A stretch of 64,000 bases of DNA from contig NZ_LGUF01000007.1 in assembly GCF_001274725.1 (NCBI RefSeq), positions 2,949,793-3,013,792 of the forward strand, written 5' to 3'. The notes below the pieces were generated by a model, which did not search any database, was not told where the DNA came from, and saw nothing but the letters and a program-made list of their open reading frames with translations. Each line of letters opens with the position of its first letter. The stretch's first letter is position 1. The position numbers and the translations under genes were made by a program. Of the stretch, positions 44,493 through 52,700 are shown piece after piece. Origin of the DNA: Sporosarcina globispora (lineage in GTDB: Bacteria > Bacillota > Bacilli > Bacillales > Cytobacillaceae).

Positions 44493-44712
44493 AGCTCCCT
44501 GAAATCTTTTTCAACCAAGGTATATATCAACAAATAATCCATCCATAGCTTAGATTTTATTCCCTATAACCCCGATGTTGTTGTTTTTAAGTTTTTTTGC
44601 CTCCCTATATTTACAATTCAATATCTTAATCAAACATTTTTCTATCCTGTTCTTTGATATTGATATAGGTATAACGAAACTATCGTTAAAAATATTTGTA
44701 AAATTCGACCTA

Positions 44713-44741
44713 TTCAAATTGTTGGTAAATTGGGGTATAGT
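44713..44741 (+). promoter_or_regulatory. Candidate sigma-A promoter for the PrsW-toxin gene
   Basis: TTCAAA, 17 nt, TATAGT, ending 83 bp before the ATG. The -35 matches 4 of 6 consensus bases. Confidence 0.45.
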
Positions 44742-44824
44742 ATGAAATCGTAAGCAGCGGTTATCAGCATAAATTTTATTTAAATTATGCAGGACGAAAA
44801 AATACTGCATCGGAGTGGTGCAAT

Positions 44825-46990
44825 ATGACGAGTCAGGTTGAAAAATTTAGAGTGAGTTTAAGGAAGAAGCTCGAGTCTATCTTTCACTTTTGGAATGAAT
44901 GGATTCAGAACCATCCATTCATTTTACGGGTCTTTACGATTTTTTCTTGGATATCGCTATGTGCCTTCATACTAAGCTTAATTTTTATGGAAGACTCCCG
45001 AAAAATGTTTGTACAGTTTTTGTGGTCATTTTACGTCATTTTGCAATTTTGGTTGTTGTGTCGGAGTAAAACGTTAACTTGGAAGAAGTACACCTATTTC
45101 TTTTTGGCAGGGGCATGGTTAATCGTACCGTTGAATTCTTTTATCGTCCGTTTCATTACGGCCATTTTCGGCGGGAGGGAACAAGATGTATGGAGTCAAG
45201 CATTTTTAACCCCGATTGCTGAAGAAGTGTTAAAACTGATCCCCATTGGAGTTTATCTATTTTTGTCACGACGTGCTTCCACATTGAGTTTAAGTGATTA
45301 TGCGCTTATTGGTGCGGCAACGGGAGCTGGTTTTCAATTTTTGGAGGAAACCACTCGTCGATTGATTTCTGGAGGTAATTATGGCGTCACACTACTTGGA
45401 GGGAAAGTGCTCCATTGGGATTTATTCACACTATTTCCAGGATACTTTGAGGAGGGTTTTTTACCTGATAAAATGAGTGCTGGACATTCGCTGCTAACCG
45501 CTATGGTAACGTTAGGAATCGGGTTAGCAGTGCGGTATAAAAGTAAATTAAAACGGTCTACATTTATTTTTCCTGTTATCCTTTTGGTTTGGGCCATTTT
45601 TGATCATGCAATATGGAATGCTAGTTACCGGGCTCCGGATTGGTTAACCGGAATTCATGATATTTTAGGAAGCGGCTATGCGGCAAAGCCGGTATTTTTA
45701 ATGATGCTCGGTGCTGCGTTACTTATCGATTATTGGGAATTGAACCAAGTAAGAGCGAAGATTCCCCTGCTGGATGGGGAAACCTTGATCAATCCTGTTT
45801 CTGAATGGTGGAATTTATTCAGATGTGTTTTTGAGGAAAGACAGCGTTTTGGATACTTGCTGCTATTTTATCGAGAACGGAGAGAGCTAGGCTTTACCTT
45901 GTTACACGGTAAAGCAGAAGCAAGGGAACTGTTATCAGGCATAGAAGCAAATATTCAGAAGTACTACAAAGCTTTAATCGTTGTCTTTGTAGCATTATTC
46001 TCAGCTATGTTTCTAACTGACTCGGGAGTTACAGCCAATGGCCCTGAGGCTTGTATTGCCTGCTTATTTGATAATCTGCAAAACTGGTGGAATGGTTTGT
46101 CTGGTTTGGAAAAAAGTTTGATTGTCCTTGGAGCATTTGCTTTAACGTTCCCGTTATTAGGATTCTGGTCGGCAGTAGGTGCCGTATCGACTGGAAGCGG
46201 AATTGCAGCAGGCGGAAGTCAGATTGCAGACATCATCCGCAATCCTAAAAAATTACTTACGCCAGAAACGGCTCTTGCACTAGGAATTGGTGCACTGTTA
46301 AGTCGAATTCCTTTTGGGAAAGCCCTTGTAAAACTAGGTGACTCGGTTTCATCGAAACTAGAACCTTATTTAAAAAAGATCTTTGAATCGTTTACTGGCA
46401 AGAAAAGTAAAAGTAACAATAACCATGACCAGAATTCCTCTGGGAAAAAAGCTCACCAGGAAGAAGATCCAGAGAATAAGAACGATAAAAGTGAAGATGA
46501 TTCTAAAGAAACTAAGGAAGCGAATAATAATAATATTACATTTAAACCAGGATATGAAAAACATTTAGTGGAAGTAATAGATGTTGTTAGGAAAAAAGGA
46601 AAGGGGATAGTTGGGGGACATAATCTTAAAAATTTCGAAAAGGCATTTAAAGACCAAGGCTGGGATATAGACGAATGTATCATTTCAAAAAGAAAGCATC
46701 CATCTATCGAAGGAGTGTATGAAATAGAATATGGCTTTCCTAAAAAAGACATGGAAGGAAAGATTATACCTGGTGAGCTAAAGAAAGTTTCCCATCCAAA
46801 AACAGTTTACGATCCTAACATCATCTCAGACAAACTGATGGTAAAATGGGGAGAAGAAGCTATGAAAAATGGTACGGTTGATGGAAGAGAGATTACAGGA
46901 GTTTCCTCTAACGGGCTAGAATTTAAAGGTTTTGTTGATGAATCAGGAGAAATAACCAATTTCTTCCCTATCTTGGATATAAGGAGTTGA
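44825..46990 (+). CDS. PrsW-family intramembrane metalloprotease fused to a CdiA-type C-terminal toxin domain
   Basis: 721 residues. Residues 34-115 hold three membrane helices. The PrsW (CPBP-like) core follows: E133-E134 in TPIAEEVLKLIPIG, E174-E175 in GAGFQFLEETTRR, H221 in MSAGHSLL, H261 in WAIFDHAIWNAS, matching the Glu-Glu and His residues needed in B. subtilis PrsW. After about residue 320 a soluble part leads to a helix at about 380-400, a second long hydrophobic segment at about 428-465 (Gly/Ala-rich, as in pre-toxin regions), and a highly charged N/K/E/D linker (520-570). Residues about 571-721 (GKGIVGGHNLKNFEKAF, KTVYDPNIISDKLMVKWG, ending NGLEFKGFVDESGEITNF) match the CdiA-family toxin C-terminal domain found on polymorphic toxins, probably a ribonuclease. 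The immunity gene follows after 6 bp. Ordinary PrsW proteins are about 200-330 residues. Confidence 0.82.
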   Translation: MTSQVEKFRVSLRKKLESIFHFWNEWIQNHPFILRVFTIFSWISLCAFILSLIFMEDSRKMFVQFLWSFYVILQFWLLCRSKTLTWKKYTYFFLAGAWLIVPLNSFIVRFITAIFGGREQDVWSQAFLTPIAEEVLKLIPIGVYLFLSRRASTLSLSDYALIGAATGAGFQFLEETTRRLISGGNYGVTLLGGKVLHWDLFTLFPGYFEEGFLPDKMSAGHSLLTAMVTLGIGLAVRYKSKLKRSTFIFPVILLVWAIFDHAIWNASYRAPDWLTGIHDILGSGYAAKPVFLMMLGAALLIDYWELNQVRAKIPLLDGETLINPVSEWWNLFRCVFEERQRFGYLLLFYRERRELGFTLLHGKAEARELLSGIEANIQKYYKALIVVFVALFSAMFLTDSGVTANGPEACIACLFDNLQNWWNGLSGLEKSLIVLGAFALTFPLLGFWSAVGAVSTGSGIAAGGSQIADIIRNPKKLLTPETALALGIGALLSRIPFGKALVKLGDSVSSKLEPYLKKIFESFTGKKSKSNNNHDQNSSGKKAHQEEDPENKNDKSEDDSKETKEANNNNITFKPGYEKHLVEVIDVVRKKGKGIVGGHNLKNFEKAFKDQGWDIDECIISKRKHPSIEGVYEIEYGFPKKDMEGKIIPGELKKVSHPKTVYDPNIISDKLMVKWGEEAMKNGTVDGREITGVSSNGLEFKGFVDESGEITNFFPILDIRS

Positions 46991-46996
46991 ACCTTC

Positions 46997-47359
46997 GTGG
47001 AGGATAAGGAGAGAAAGTTAATAAGATACTTCTATCACCATATGGGAGAGGGTAAATTTTTACGCATCTTAAGTAGTTATGCGAATGGTGAAGGATATGG
47101 TACCGAATATGCAAGGTTTGTGTTTGCTGACTATTATGAAGAATGGGAAGAAGACTATTTTGGTCAAGAAGGTATAGCCTATTACATTGATCGTCCTGCA
47201 GTAGAGGAAGACGAAGAAATTATTTTAGATTATCCGACATTCTATAGTTATTTAAAAGAAGATTGTGTTAGTTATCTTAAAGATTACCCCCAAGATAAAT
47301 CAGAAGTAGAAGAACAATTAAAAAGGATTAAAAAAAGATTTAATATACAAGAACCTTGA
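46997..47359 (+). CDS. CdiI-like immunity protein
   Basis: 120 residues, acidic, no membrane helix. GTG start at 46997; its ribosome site AAGGAG overlaps the toxin stop codon, so the two are translated together. KFLRILSSYANGEGYGTEYA, a Tyr/Glu-rich middle (FVFADYYEEWEEDYF) and IAYYIDRPAVEEDEEIIL with YPTFYSYLKEDCVSYL fit the ribonuclease toxin immunity protein family (CdiI) as I know it. It should bind and block the toxin domain in the cytoplasm. The terminator at 47352 ends the pair. Confidence 0.8.
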   Translation: MEDKERKLIRYFYHHMGEGKFLRILSSYANGEGYGTEYARFVFADYYEEWEEDYFGQEGIAYYIDRPAVEEDEEIILDYPTFYSYLKEDCVSYLKDYPQDKSEVEEQLKRIKKRFNIQEP

Positions 47360-47387
47360 TTAGCTTTTATGCTTTTCAAGGTTTTTT
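47352..47387 (+). terminator. Terminator of the toxin-immunity operon
   Basis: AACCTTGA at 47352-47359 (overlapping the stop codon) and TCAAGGTT at 47376-47383, then TTTT. Confidence 0.8.
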
Positions 47388-47834
47388 AATATGCTTTATC
47401 AATACATTGAATCCAGGCTTCTTTACTTTTTGTAAAATGGACTTTAAGGAACGATACAAGTTTCAATAAAAATTCCCCTATTGGGATTCTTGTGTGCCCA
47501 GTATAATTGTACAAGAGGGGCAAGTTCACTTATGAGTGAAGTCTGCCCAAAATGAAGTTAAGTTCATACACAAGTTGCTCGGAATGGCATTATAACCCGC
47601 AAATTGATTACGGCCACTGGATTTTACCGCCCTCGTCATGTTTTTTACCACTGTTTGCCAAGTAATTTACCAAGCTACGCCAATGTAATCTATCCAAACT
47701 AAACCATGACTACGGACACCTCGATATTTACATTTGACCGATAAACCCCTAATTAAAGTTTTAATTATTGTTTGAAATCCGTTAGTCTAATGGCCGTTTT
47801 ACCACGGGTATTGGATTAATGGAGGTGAGAGGTT
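47388..47834. other. Gap with one hairpin and no recognised gene
   Basis: Contains a compound hairpin at 47518-47548 (outer GGGC/GCCC, inner TTCACT/AGTGAA, loop TATG). A 38-codon minus-strand open stretch has no family resemblance. No promoter or repeat is clear. Confidence 0.4.
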
Positions 47835-48366
47835 ATGGAACCAGTTCAAAAGAAAAACTCCATCTTGATAATGATTGGGTTTGTTGCTGCTGCTTTAGTT
47901 ATTATGTACGTTTTCAGCTTACGATCACAACTACAGGAAGTTAGGGCTAATCAAAGCACATATGAAGAACAGATTAAATCTCTAACCTCTATCCAGAACT
48001 CGGATGCCTTAAAAACCAATTAAGAGTTCCTTAAATATTTTTTTACCTGTCAAACTACTTCAGATCGATATAAAAAATATTGAATCATTGATGACCGATC
48101 GAGGATATAAGGCGACACATCCCTCTGGAACAGAACCAAGTTCAGAAAAGTCGGTTAAGTCATCAATGGTAGGCCTGAAGCCTTTTGAATATCAGTCCTC
48201 AAAGAATGAGGCTGAGCTCTTCAATGAATTTAAGCTTACCACGGAATTTAATAATGTTGCAGCAACTGATACTGTTATCGTCAAAGCATCCCTTATTTAT
48301 GTAGAAGAGCAAGGATGGAAAGTAGATGACGTTGAGTTTGTCGGGCAATTAACAGGGCGGGATTAA
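47835..48366 (+). pseudogene. Broken gene for a single-pass membrane-anchored protein
   Basis: The start is good (GGAGGTGAGAGGTT ATG) and 62 codons encode a membrane anchor (SILIMIGFVAAALVIMYVFS) and a coiled stretch. TAA at 48021-48023 stands where a Gln codon (CAA) would continue into E-F-L-K-Y-F-F-T. A further shift in the A-run near 48076 moves the frame to MTDRGYKATHPSGTEPSSE and the ending EEQGWKVDDVEFVGQLTGRD. Joined, the parts give a protein of about 175 residues with an extracytoplasmic domain. Two lesions make it a pseudogene. Family not recognised. Confidence 0.65.
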
Positions 48367-48427
48367 AAAAATAAGTATTGGAGTAATGATTTGAAATTCA
48401 AATACCTTTTTTAAAAGATTGACTGGA

Positions 48428-48462
48428 AACCCGTTTAGGAAAGGTACAAACGGGTTTTTTAT
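48428..48462 (+). terminator. Terminator after the broken membrane-anchored gene
   Basis: AACCCGTTT / AAACGGGTT, 9-bp perfect stem, then TTTTATTTG. Confidence 0.85.
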
Positions 48463-48560
48463 TTGTTATTAGGTCTTAGGGTAAAACGTAGCAAATAATT
48501 AGGTAATGTTCATTTACAATAAAAATGGAATAAAATCTCCAATTAGTTTATTCCATTAAA

Positions 48561-48622
48561 AGTCCATTTAATTGAGTAAGAGGTTGCATAAAGCCCACTT
48601 TTTTATGCAGTATTAGGCGCAC
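48561..48622. repeat. Dispersed intergenic repeat, copy 1
   Basis: GTCCATTTAATTGAGTAAGA then TGCATAAAGCCCACTTTTTT and CAGTATTAGGCGC. Matches 50934-50996 at roughly 80 percent over about 62 bp. Confidence 0.7.
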
Positions 48623-48674
48623 TTGAGAGCGGGTAATCGTTGATTAAAACAAACATAAACGAAAAATGGTGATA

Positions 48675-48710
48675 AAATGAAACCCCTTGTGTGCTCAAGG
48701 GGTTTCATTT
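48675..48710. terminator. 15-bp perfect hairpin
   Basis: AAATGAAACCCCTTG and CAAGGGGTTTCATTT with a 6-nt loop. The arms end in ATTT rather than a clean T-run. It lies between the dispersed repeat and the TrmB-type gene and may act in both directions. Confidence 0.6.
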
Positions 48711-48892
48711 AGGTTAGGTTCTGAAAGGAGACATTATTTAACTAAGATTGTATATAGGGATACATCATTTGTTAGAGATAAATTATTATTACTTTGAAAT
48801 AAAGTGAAAATGTCTATAGAGAAGTTGTACCGTTTTGGAAAACATTAGCATTTGTCTGAGATTGTTGTAGACTTTTTAGTATGAATGATTTA

Positions 48893-48916
48893 TAGTAGTT
48901 GGTACATTAACTACTA
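48893..48916. promoter_or_regulatory. Operator of the TrmB-type regulator (autoregulatory copy)
   Basis: TAGTAGTT at 48893-48900, 8 bp, AACTACTA at 48909-48916, a perfect 8-bp dyad. It lies 14 bp before the regulator start codon. The same dyad with the same 8-bp spacing precedes the EamA gene (49768-49792). Confidence 0.7.
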
Positions 48917-48929
48917 ATAAGGTGAGTAT

Positions 48930-49742
48930 ATGGAAGACAAGGCCATTATTGAATTGCAAAAACATGGATTTTCAAAATATGAGTGTAAGGCCTATATTGG
49001 TTTATTGAAATCGCCTGCGATTACTGGCTATGAATTAAGTAAGCGTTCTGGCGTCCCAAGGTCAATGATTTATGAGGTATTGGGCAAATTACTTGATAAA
49101 GGAGCCATTCAAACGGTTCCCTTTGATCCTATTGTCTATAAACCTGTTGATCCAAAACAGTTACTTTCTCGTCTTAAAGAAGAGATGAATACGTCATTTG
49201 AATTGTTAGAGTCATCTCTTACCGTTTTAGAAAGTGATCAAAAAGTTGACGTCGTGACGAGAATTGTCCAGTACGAGCATATTGTTCAAGAAATGCTTTC
49301 GATGATTCGATCCGCAGAAAAAGAGATTTGGTTATCAATCTGGGCTCCTGCGGTGAAAGATATTGAAAAGGTTGTGCGGGAGAAAGAAGGTTCTATACCG
49401 ATATTCACGGTTTTATTTGGAGCCGAAAATGAGACATTGGGCCATACCTATCATCACAATTACATGGCCCCAGACATTGTGAGTAAACGAATGGGCGGAT
49501 ATTTGACTATTCTTATTCGAGATGAAGAAGAAGCCCTTATTGCTAAGTTTAGTGATAGAGGTTCTGAGTGGGCTGTGAAGTCAACAGATCCTGCTCTGGT
49601 TCTTATTGCTACTGAATACATTAGGCACGACATTATGGTAGAAGAAATTACAAATGCATTCGGTCCTGAAAAGCTAGATGAGCTATGGAAAGCGCGAGAA
49701 GATTTAATTCATGTAATGACAGGAAAAAACAGCTTAACTTAA
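48930..49742 (+). CDS. TrmB family transcriptional regulator
   Basis: 270 residues. N-terminal winged helix of TrmB type (IELQKHGFSKYECKAYIGLL, GYELSKRSGVPRSMIYEVLG, KPVDPKQLLSRLKEEM) followed by a coiled linker and a C-terminal ligand-binding domain of the phospholipase-D-like fold (AEKEIWLSIWAP onward). The family senses sugars or other small molecules in archaea and bacteria. The duplicated dyad in front of this gene and the next one points to autoregulation and control of the EamA exporter. Confidence 0.9.
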   Translation: MEDKAIIELQKHGFSKYECKAYIGLLKSPAITGYELSKRSGVPRSMIYEVLGKLLDKGAIQTVPFDPIVYKPVDPKQLLSRLKEEMNTSFELLESSLTVLESDQKVDVVTRIVQYEHIVQEMLSMIRSAEKEIWLSIWAPAVKDIEKVVREKEGSIPIFTVLFGAENETLGHTYHHNYMAPDIVSKRMGGYLTILIRDEEEALIAKFSDRGSEWAVKSTDPALVLIATEYIRHDIMVEEITNAFGPEKLDELWKAREDLIHVMTGKNSLT

Positions 49743-49755
49743 AGCTGTTTTTTTA
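49725..49755 (+). terminator. Terminator between TrmB-type and EamA genes
   Basis: AAACAGCTT / AAAGCTGTTT arms around the stop codon followed by a T-run (GTTTTTTTACC). It makes the EamA gene dependent on its own promoter and operator. Confidence 0.75.
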
Positions 49756-49767
49756 CCACCAAATTGA

Positions 49768-49792
49768 TAGTAGTTATAACAATAACTACTTA
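49768..49792. promoter_or_regulatory. Operator copy ahead of the EamA exporter gene
   Basis: TAGTAGTT at 49768-49775, 8 bp, AACTACTTA at 49784-49792. It differs from the copy at 48893 in one base of the dyad. It overlaps the region just before the ribosome site (TAGGGGGGG). Confidence 0.7.
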
Positions 49793-49804
49793 GGGGGGGA
49801 TTGA

Positions 49805-50701
49805 ATGTATGCCAAATTAAAGTTTGCCATCTCGATGGCCATATTTGGTTCAGTCGGTCTATTTTCAGAAAAAACAGGTCTACACTCGATTGAACTAGTT
49901 TTTGTGCGTTGTCTCTGTGCAAGTATTCTTTTAGGTACAATATGGGGCGTTAGCACATTAAAAACACAACAACCGAAGAAAGTTTCTTTTCCTCGTAAGG
50001 AGTATTTACTTGCCTTATTATGTGGTGTATTCCTTATCGTAAACTGGGTGTTTTTCTTCCGTTCTTTAGAAGTAATGCCTATCACTGTGGCGGTATCCAT
50101 TTATCATATAGCACCCGTTATTGTACTTCTCTTAGGCTCTGTTATTTTTAAAGAAAAAATAACAAAAATGGGATTAGTCTTTTTCTTTATTTGCTTTGTA
50201 GGAACATTGTTAGTTGGAGGAATTCATCAACATACAACGATGACCGAATTTTTATCTACGGGTGTTTTATGGGCGTTTGCAGCAGCATTCTTTTATGCTC
50301 TAACTTCTATTACGGGAAAAGGAATTCAAATGCTTAGTCCTTTGTTAACAACCGTTATACAAACGAGTCTGGGTATTTTATTATTGATACCATTAGTGGA
50401 TTGGTCAAACTTTATGCATCTTACCATTGAAAACTGGTTCTATATCCTTGTTACAGGATTTATTCATACAGGATTTGTGTTTTATTTATTTTTCAGTAGT
50501 TTGCGTGAGTTAAGAGCACAAACAATTGCTATTTTAGTTTTTGTTGATCCGGTTATTGCAATCTTATTGGATGTAACTATTTTGAACTACCGTCCTGATG
50601 TCTACCAGTTTCTCGGAATATTTCTAGTGTTTGTGGGAATCAGTTATTCTCCCAATAAAGAAATAAATTCAGAAAAGCCTAAATTTATTCGCTCAAACTA
50701 A
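49805..50701 (+). CDS. EamA/DMT family transporter (10-helix exporter)
   Basis: 298 residues with about ten membrane helices in two EamA repeats (first repeat to about residue 140; second starting FLSTGVLWAFAAAFFYALTS). E-x-x-x-x-R-C at the second helix (LHSIELVFVRCLCASILL) is typical. Family members export amino acids, nucleosides or other metabolites. The shared operator links its expression to the TrmB-type regulator. A bulged hairpin with T8 follows. Confidence 0.9.
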   Translation: MYAKLKFAISMAIFGSVGLFSEKTGLHSIELVFVRCLCASILLGTIWGVSTLKTQQPKKVSFPRKEYLLALLCGVFLIVNWVFFFRSLEVMPITVAVSIYHIAPVIVLLLGSVIFKEKITKMGLVFFFICFVGTLLVGGIHQHTTMTEFLSTGVLWAFAAAFFYALTSITGKGIQMLSPLLTTVIQTSLGILLLIPLVDWSNFMHLTIENWFYILVTGFIHTGFVFYLFFSSLRELRAQTIAILVFVDPVIAILLDVTILNYRPDVYQFLGIFLVFVGISYSPNKEINSEKPKFIRSN

Positions 50702-50747
50702 TAATGCAGTTTAAGATATAAAATAATAATGATAAATTTTGAGGTGG

Positions 50748-50785
50748 TGAAATTCCTTGTGGTTGCAAAGGATTTCATTTTTTTT
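50748..50785 (+). terminator. Terminator of the EamA gene
   Basis: TGAAATTCCTT / AAGGATTTCA stem with one bulged base, followed by eight T. Confidence 0.8.
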
Positions 50786-50872
50786 GTGTTCCTAGAATGT
50801 TGATTATGTGAAAGAGATAGACAAAAAATGTGCTTTTCTTATTCCACAATATCAGCTATTAGAAGTATTGTT

Positions 50873-50927
50873 GATTATTCAAGAATCGGGCGCATTTCTG
50901 AAGTTGAAAAATTACGCTCTTTTTTTC
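50873..50927. repeat. GGGCGC-type dispersed repeat with terminator-like fold
   Basis: ATTATTCAAGAATCGGGCGC then a region in which GGGCGCATTTC can pair with GAAAAATTACGCTC, ending in T7. Related short copies lie at 14172, 51811 and 56911. Confidence 0.5.
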
Positions 50928-50933
50928 TTTATA

Positions 50934-50996
50934 GGTCCATTTAATTGATAACAAGGATGCATAAAACCCTACTTTTTTATACAGCTATCAGGCGCT
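50934..50996. repeat. Dispersed intergenic repeat, copy 2
   Basis: GTCCATTTAATTGATAACAA, then TGCATAAAACCCTACTTTTT and CAGCTATCAGGCGC. Counterpart of 48561-48622. Confidence 0.7.
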
Positions 50997-51144
50997 GGTG
51001 ATCGTGCGCAAACGTTAATTAACCAAATGTGTAAAAATACTGCTTAAATAATTAATTGTGTCTTCTAGTCGACAAAAGGGGTTTCGTTGCGTGTCAATTC
51101 CTAAAACATAACTATGTAAACAAACAAAGTTAAATATTCAAAAG

Positions 51145-51174
51145 AAAAAACCAGTTTTATTAGACTGGTTTTTT
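51145..51174. terminator. Bidirectional terminator
   Basis: AAAAAACCAGT / ACTGGTTTTTT around an 8-nt loop. T-runs are present on both strands, so it can serve the minus-strand DinB gene. Confidence 0.85.
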
Positions 51175-51200
51175 CTCCTCAATAAAAAACTTTATTAAAT

Positions 51201-51671
51201 TCAGTTTTTAACACTTACATGTTCAATCATACGCTTCATTGCCTGAATTTGCCCCATATGAGCCGCTTCATGCATTAATGTTAAACCTGCAAGCTCTCCA
51301 ACAGTCTTACATCCAAGGAATGGTGTATCCAAATCTTTATCTAGCTGTTCAGCAGAAATTTGCTTTAAGCGAGTTAATTGATCTTTCAACTCTACAATAA
51401 GCTGATCCATTGCAGGTATTTCCCCTGTCCAATCAGATGGTTTCGTACCGTTGCCGAATAATTCCATATAATTCACAGGAAGGTGAGTTGTTACATGAGG
51501 GAAACCAAACATAGTTTGTTCAGTAATTGTCAAAACGTGACCTGTATGCCAGTGAATTGTGTTATTAAAACCATCTGGCTGCAAATCAGTATGTGCCTTA
51601 GAAACGGACTCAACAATCTTGATGAAGTAACCTCTTGTCATTTCAAACTGCTTGAATACAAGTTGATCCAT
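51201..51671 (-). CDS. DinB family protein
   Basis: 156 residues with the four-helix DinB/YfiT-like fold. The three metal-binding histidines are likely those in NNTIHWHTGHVLTITEQ and LMHEAAHMGQIQAMKR. GGGGAGAAAAG precedes the ATG on the minus strand. DinB-like proteins are putative metal-dependent thiol transferases or hydrolases, often induced by stress. It stands alone with its own terminator. Confidence 0.88.
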   Translation of the reverse strand: MDQLVFKQFEMTRGYFIKIVESVSKAHTDLQPDGFNNTIHWHTGHVLTITEQTMFGFPHVTTHLPVNYMELFGNGTKPSDWTGEIPAMDQLIVELKDQLTRLKQISAEQLDKDLDTPFLGCKTVGELAGLTLMHEAAHMGQIQAMKRMIEHVSVKN

Positions 51672-51810
51672 CTTTTCTCCCCTCTCGTTAACAAAATCAT
51701 CTATATTATACCAGTAAATATTGGAAAAGAAAATAGTTGAAACATCCTCCTATATGATGTTTTTCATTTGCTTTAATCTTTTACAATACAAGCTAATAGA
51801 AGCACATCAG

Positions 51811-51840
51811 TTATTCCGAAAGGGCGCATTAATGGAGCAA
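51811..51840. repeat. GGGCGC-type dispersed repeat fragment
   Basis: TTATTCCGAAAGGGCGCATT then AATGGAGCAA, a partial copy of the family at 50873. The surrounding 51672-51970 has no recognisable gene. Confidence 0.4.
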
Positions 51841-51970
51841 TGAAAAAAGTCTAATTTCTCAAGTTGGATGTGCAAAATATCGCCTAAAGTGACAGATTTC
51901 ATGAAAGAAGAACAAGAAGTTATCGGTCCTGATAAGACACTTGTTCTTCTCATTCTATTTTTACTTTTTG

Positions 51971-52419
51971 TTACGGTTTTACAGGTACACATATTTCGCA
52001 ATAAGGGTTGTTAATCATATCACTAGTGTATCTTTCAAAAAGGGTTTATTATCAATTTGATATCCGTTTCTTTGTAGAGATGGAAAAATATCAGCATATG
52101 CTTTTTGAATATCTTCTGCTGTATGTTTGACTTCGTAAATAAGGTATTTTCCACCAGAAAGTTCACTTTCACAAATTGAATCATCCATTTGATAATCCTT
52201 TGAAATCACAATACAAGCATCAAATCTACAGTTTTCAGGAAGTGTAATCTCAGGGTTATCTTGTGGAATTGCAAGTAGGATTGCAGATTTAAGAAGATTT
52301 TTCTCCTTAGCCCATTTTTTTAACTTCTCCATTACTTCAATATTGGCAGGACCTTATGGACCAACTCGTCTCACATAAGCGATACGATAGTTTGGAAGTG
52401 TTTCGACTTTAAATTTCAT
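51971..52419 (-). pseudogene. GyrI-like / AraC-effector-domain protein gene, disrupted twice
   Basis: From ATG at 52417-52419 the minus strand reads M-K-F-K-V-E-T-L-P then YRIAYVRRVGP, a TAA at 52354-52356 where a Tyr codon is expected, then GPANIEVMEKLKKWAKEKN and DACIVISKDYQMDDSICESE. Near 52025 the frame ends, and the expected last residues (INNPYCEICVPVK) appear one frame over, to a stop at 51971. The assembled protein of about 149 residues is a GyrI-like small-molecule-binding domain as in SbmC and Rob-type effectors. One nonsense change and one frameshift mark it as decayed. Confidence 0.8.
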
Positions 52420-52700
52420 AAATTCTATCTTCCTTTCTTCGATTATCTTTGTTTGATACATTTCGAATGTAGCATGCTTTAAAAATATATACATTTTATT
52501 TTTTAAAATTTTTTGAAATATTTTCAAATGTAATTTTTCTTTTTCAACAAAAAGTAGCTTAATTTTTCTACGGCAGCCTTTTGGAAACCATTAAGAATAT
52601 GCCAAGGAGTTGTGAAGAGGGGCAGCAGAAGCTTTGCTTAATTGGGTCTGTTTATCTATAGTGTAAACTTCTTTGCTATATATTAGAAAAGTCTTAGTTT
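52420..52700. other. AT-rich gap without recognisable genes
   Basis: Strongly AT-rich in 52440-52560. It probably includes the promoter of the former GyrI-like gene (minus strand), but no clear -35/-10 pair was found. Confidence 0.4.
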
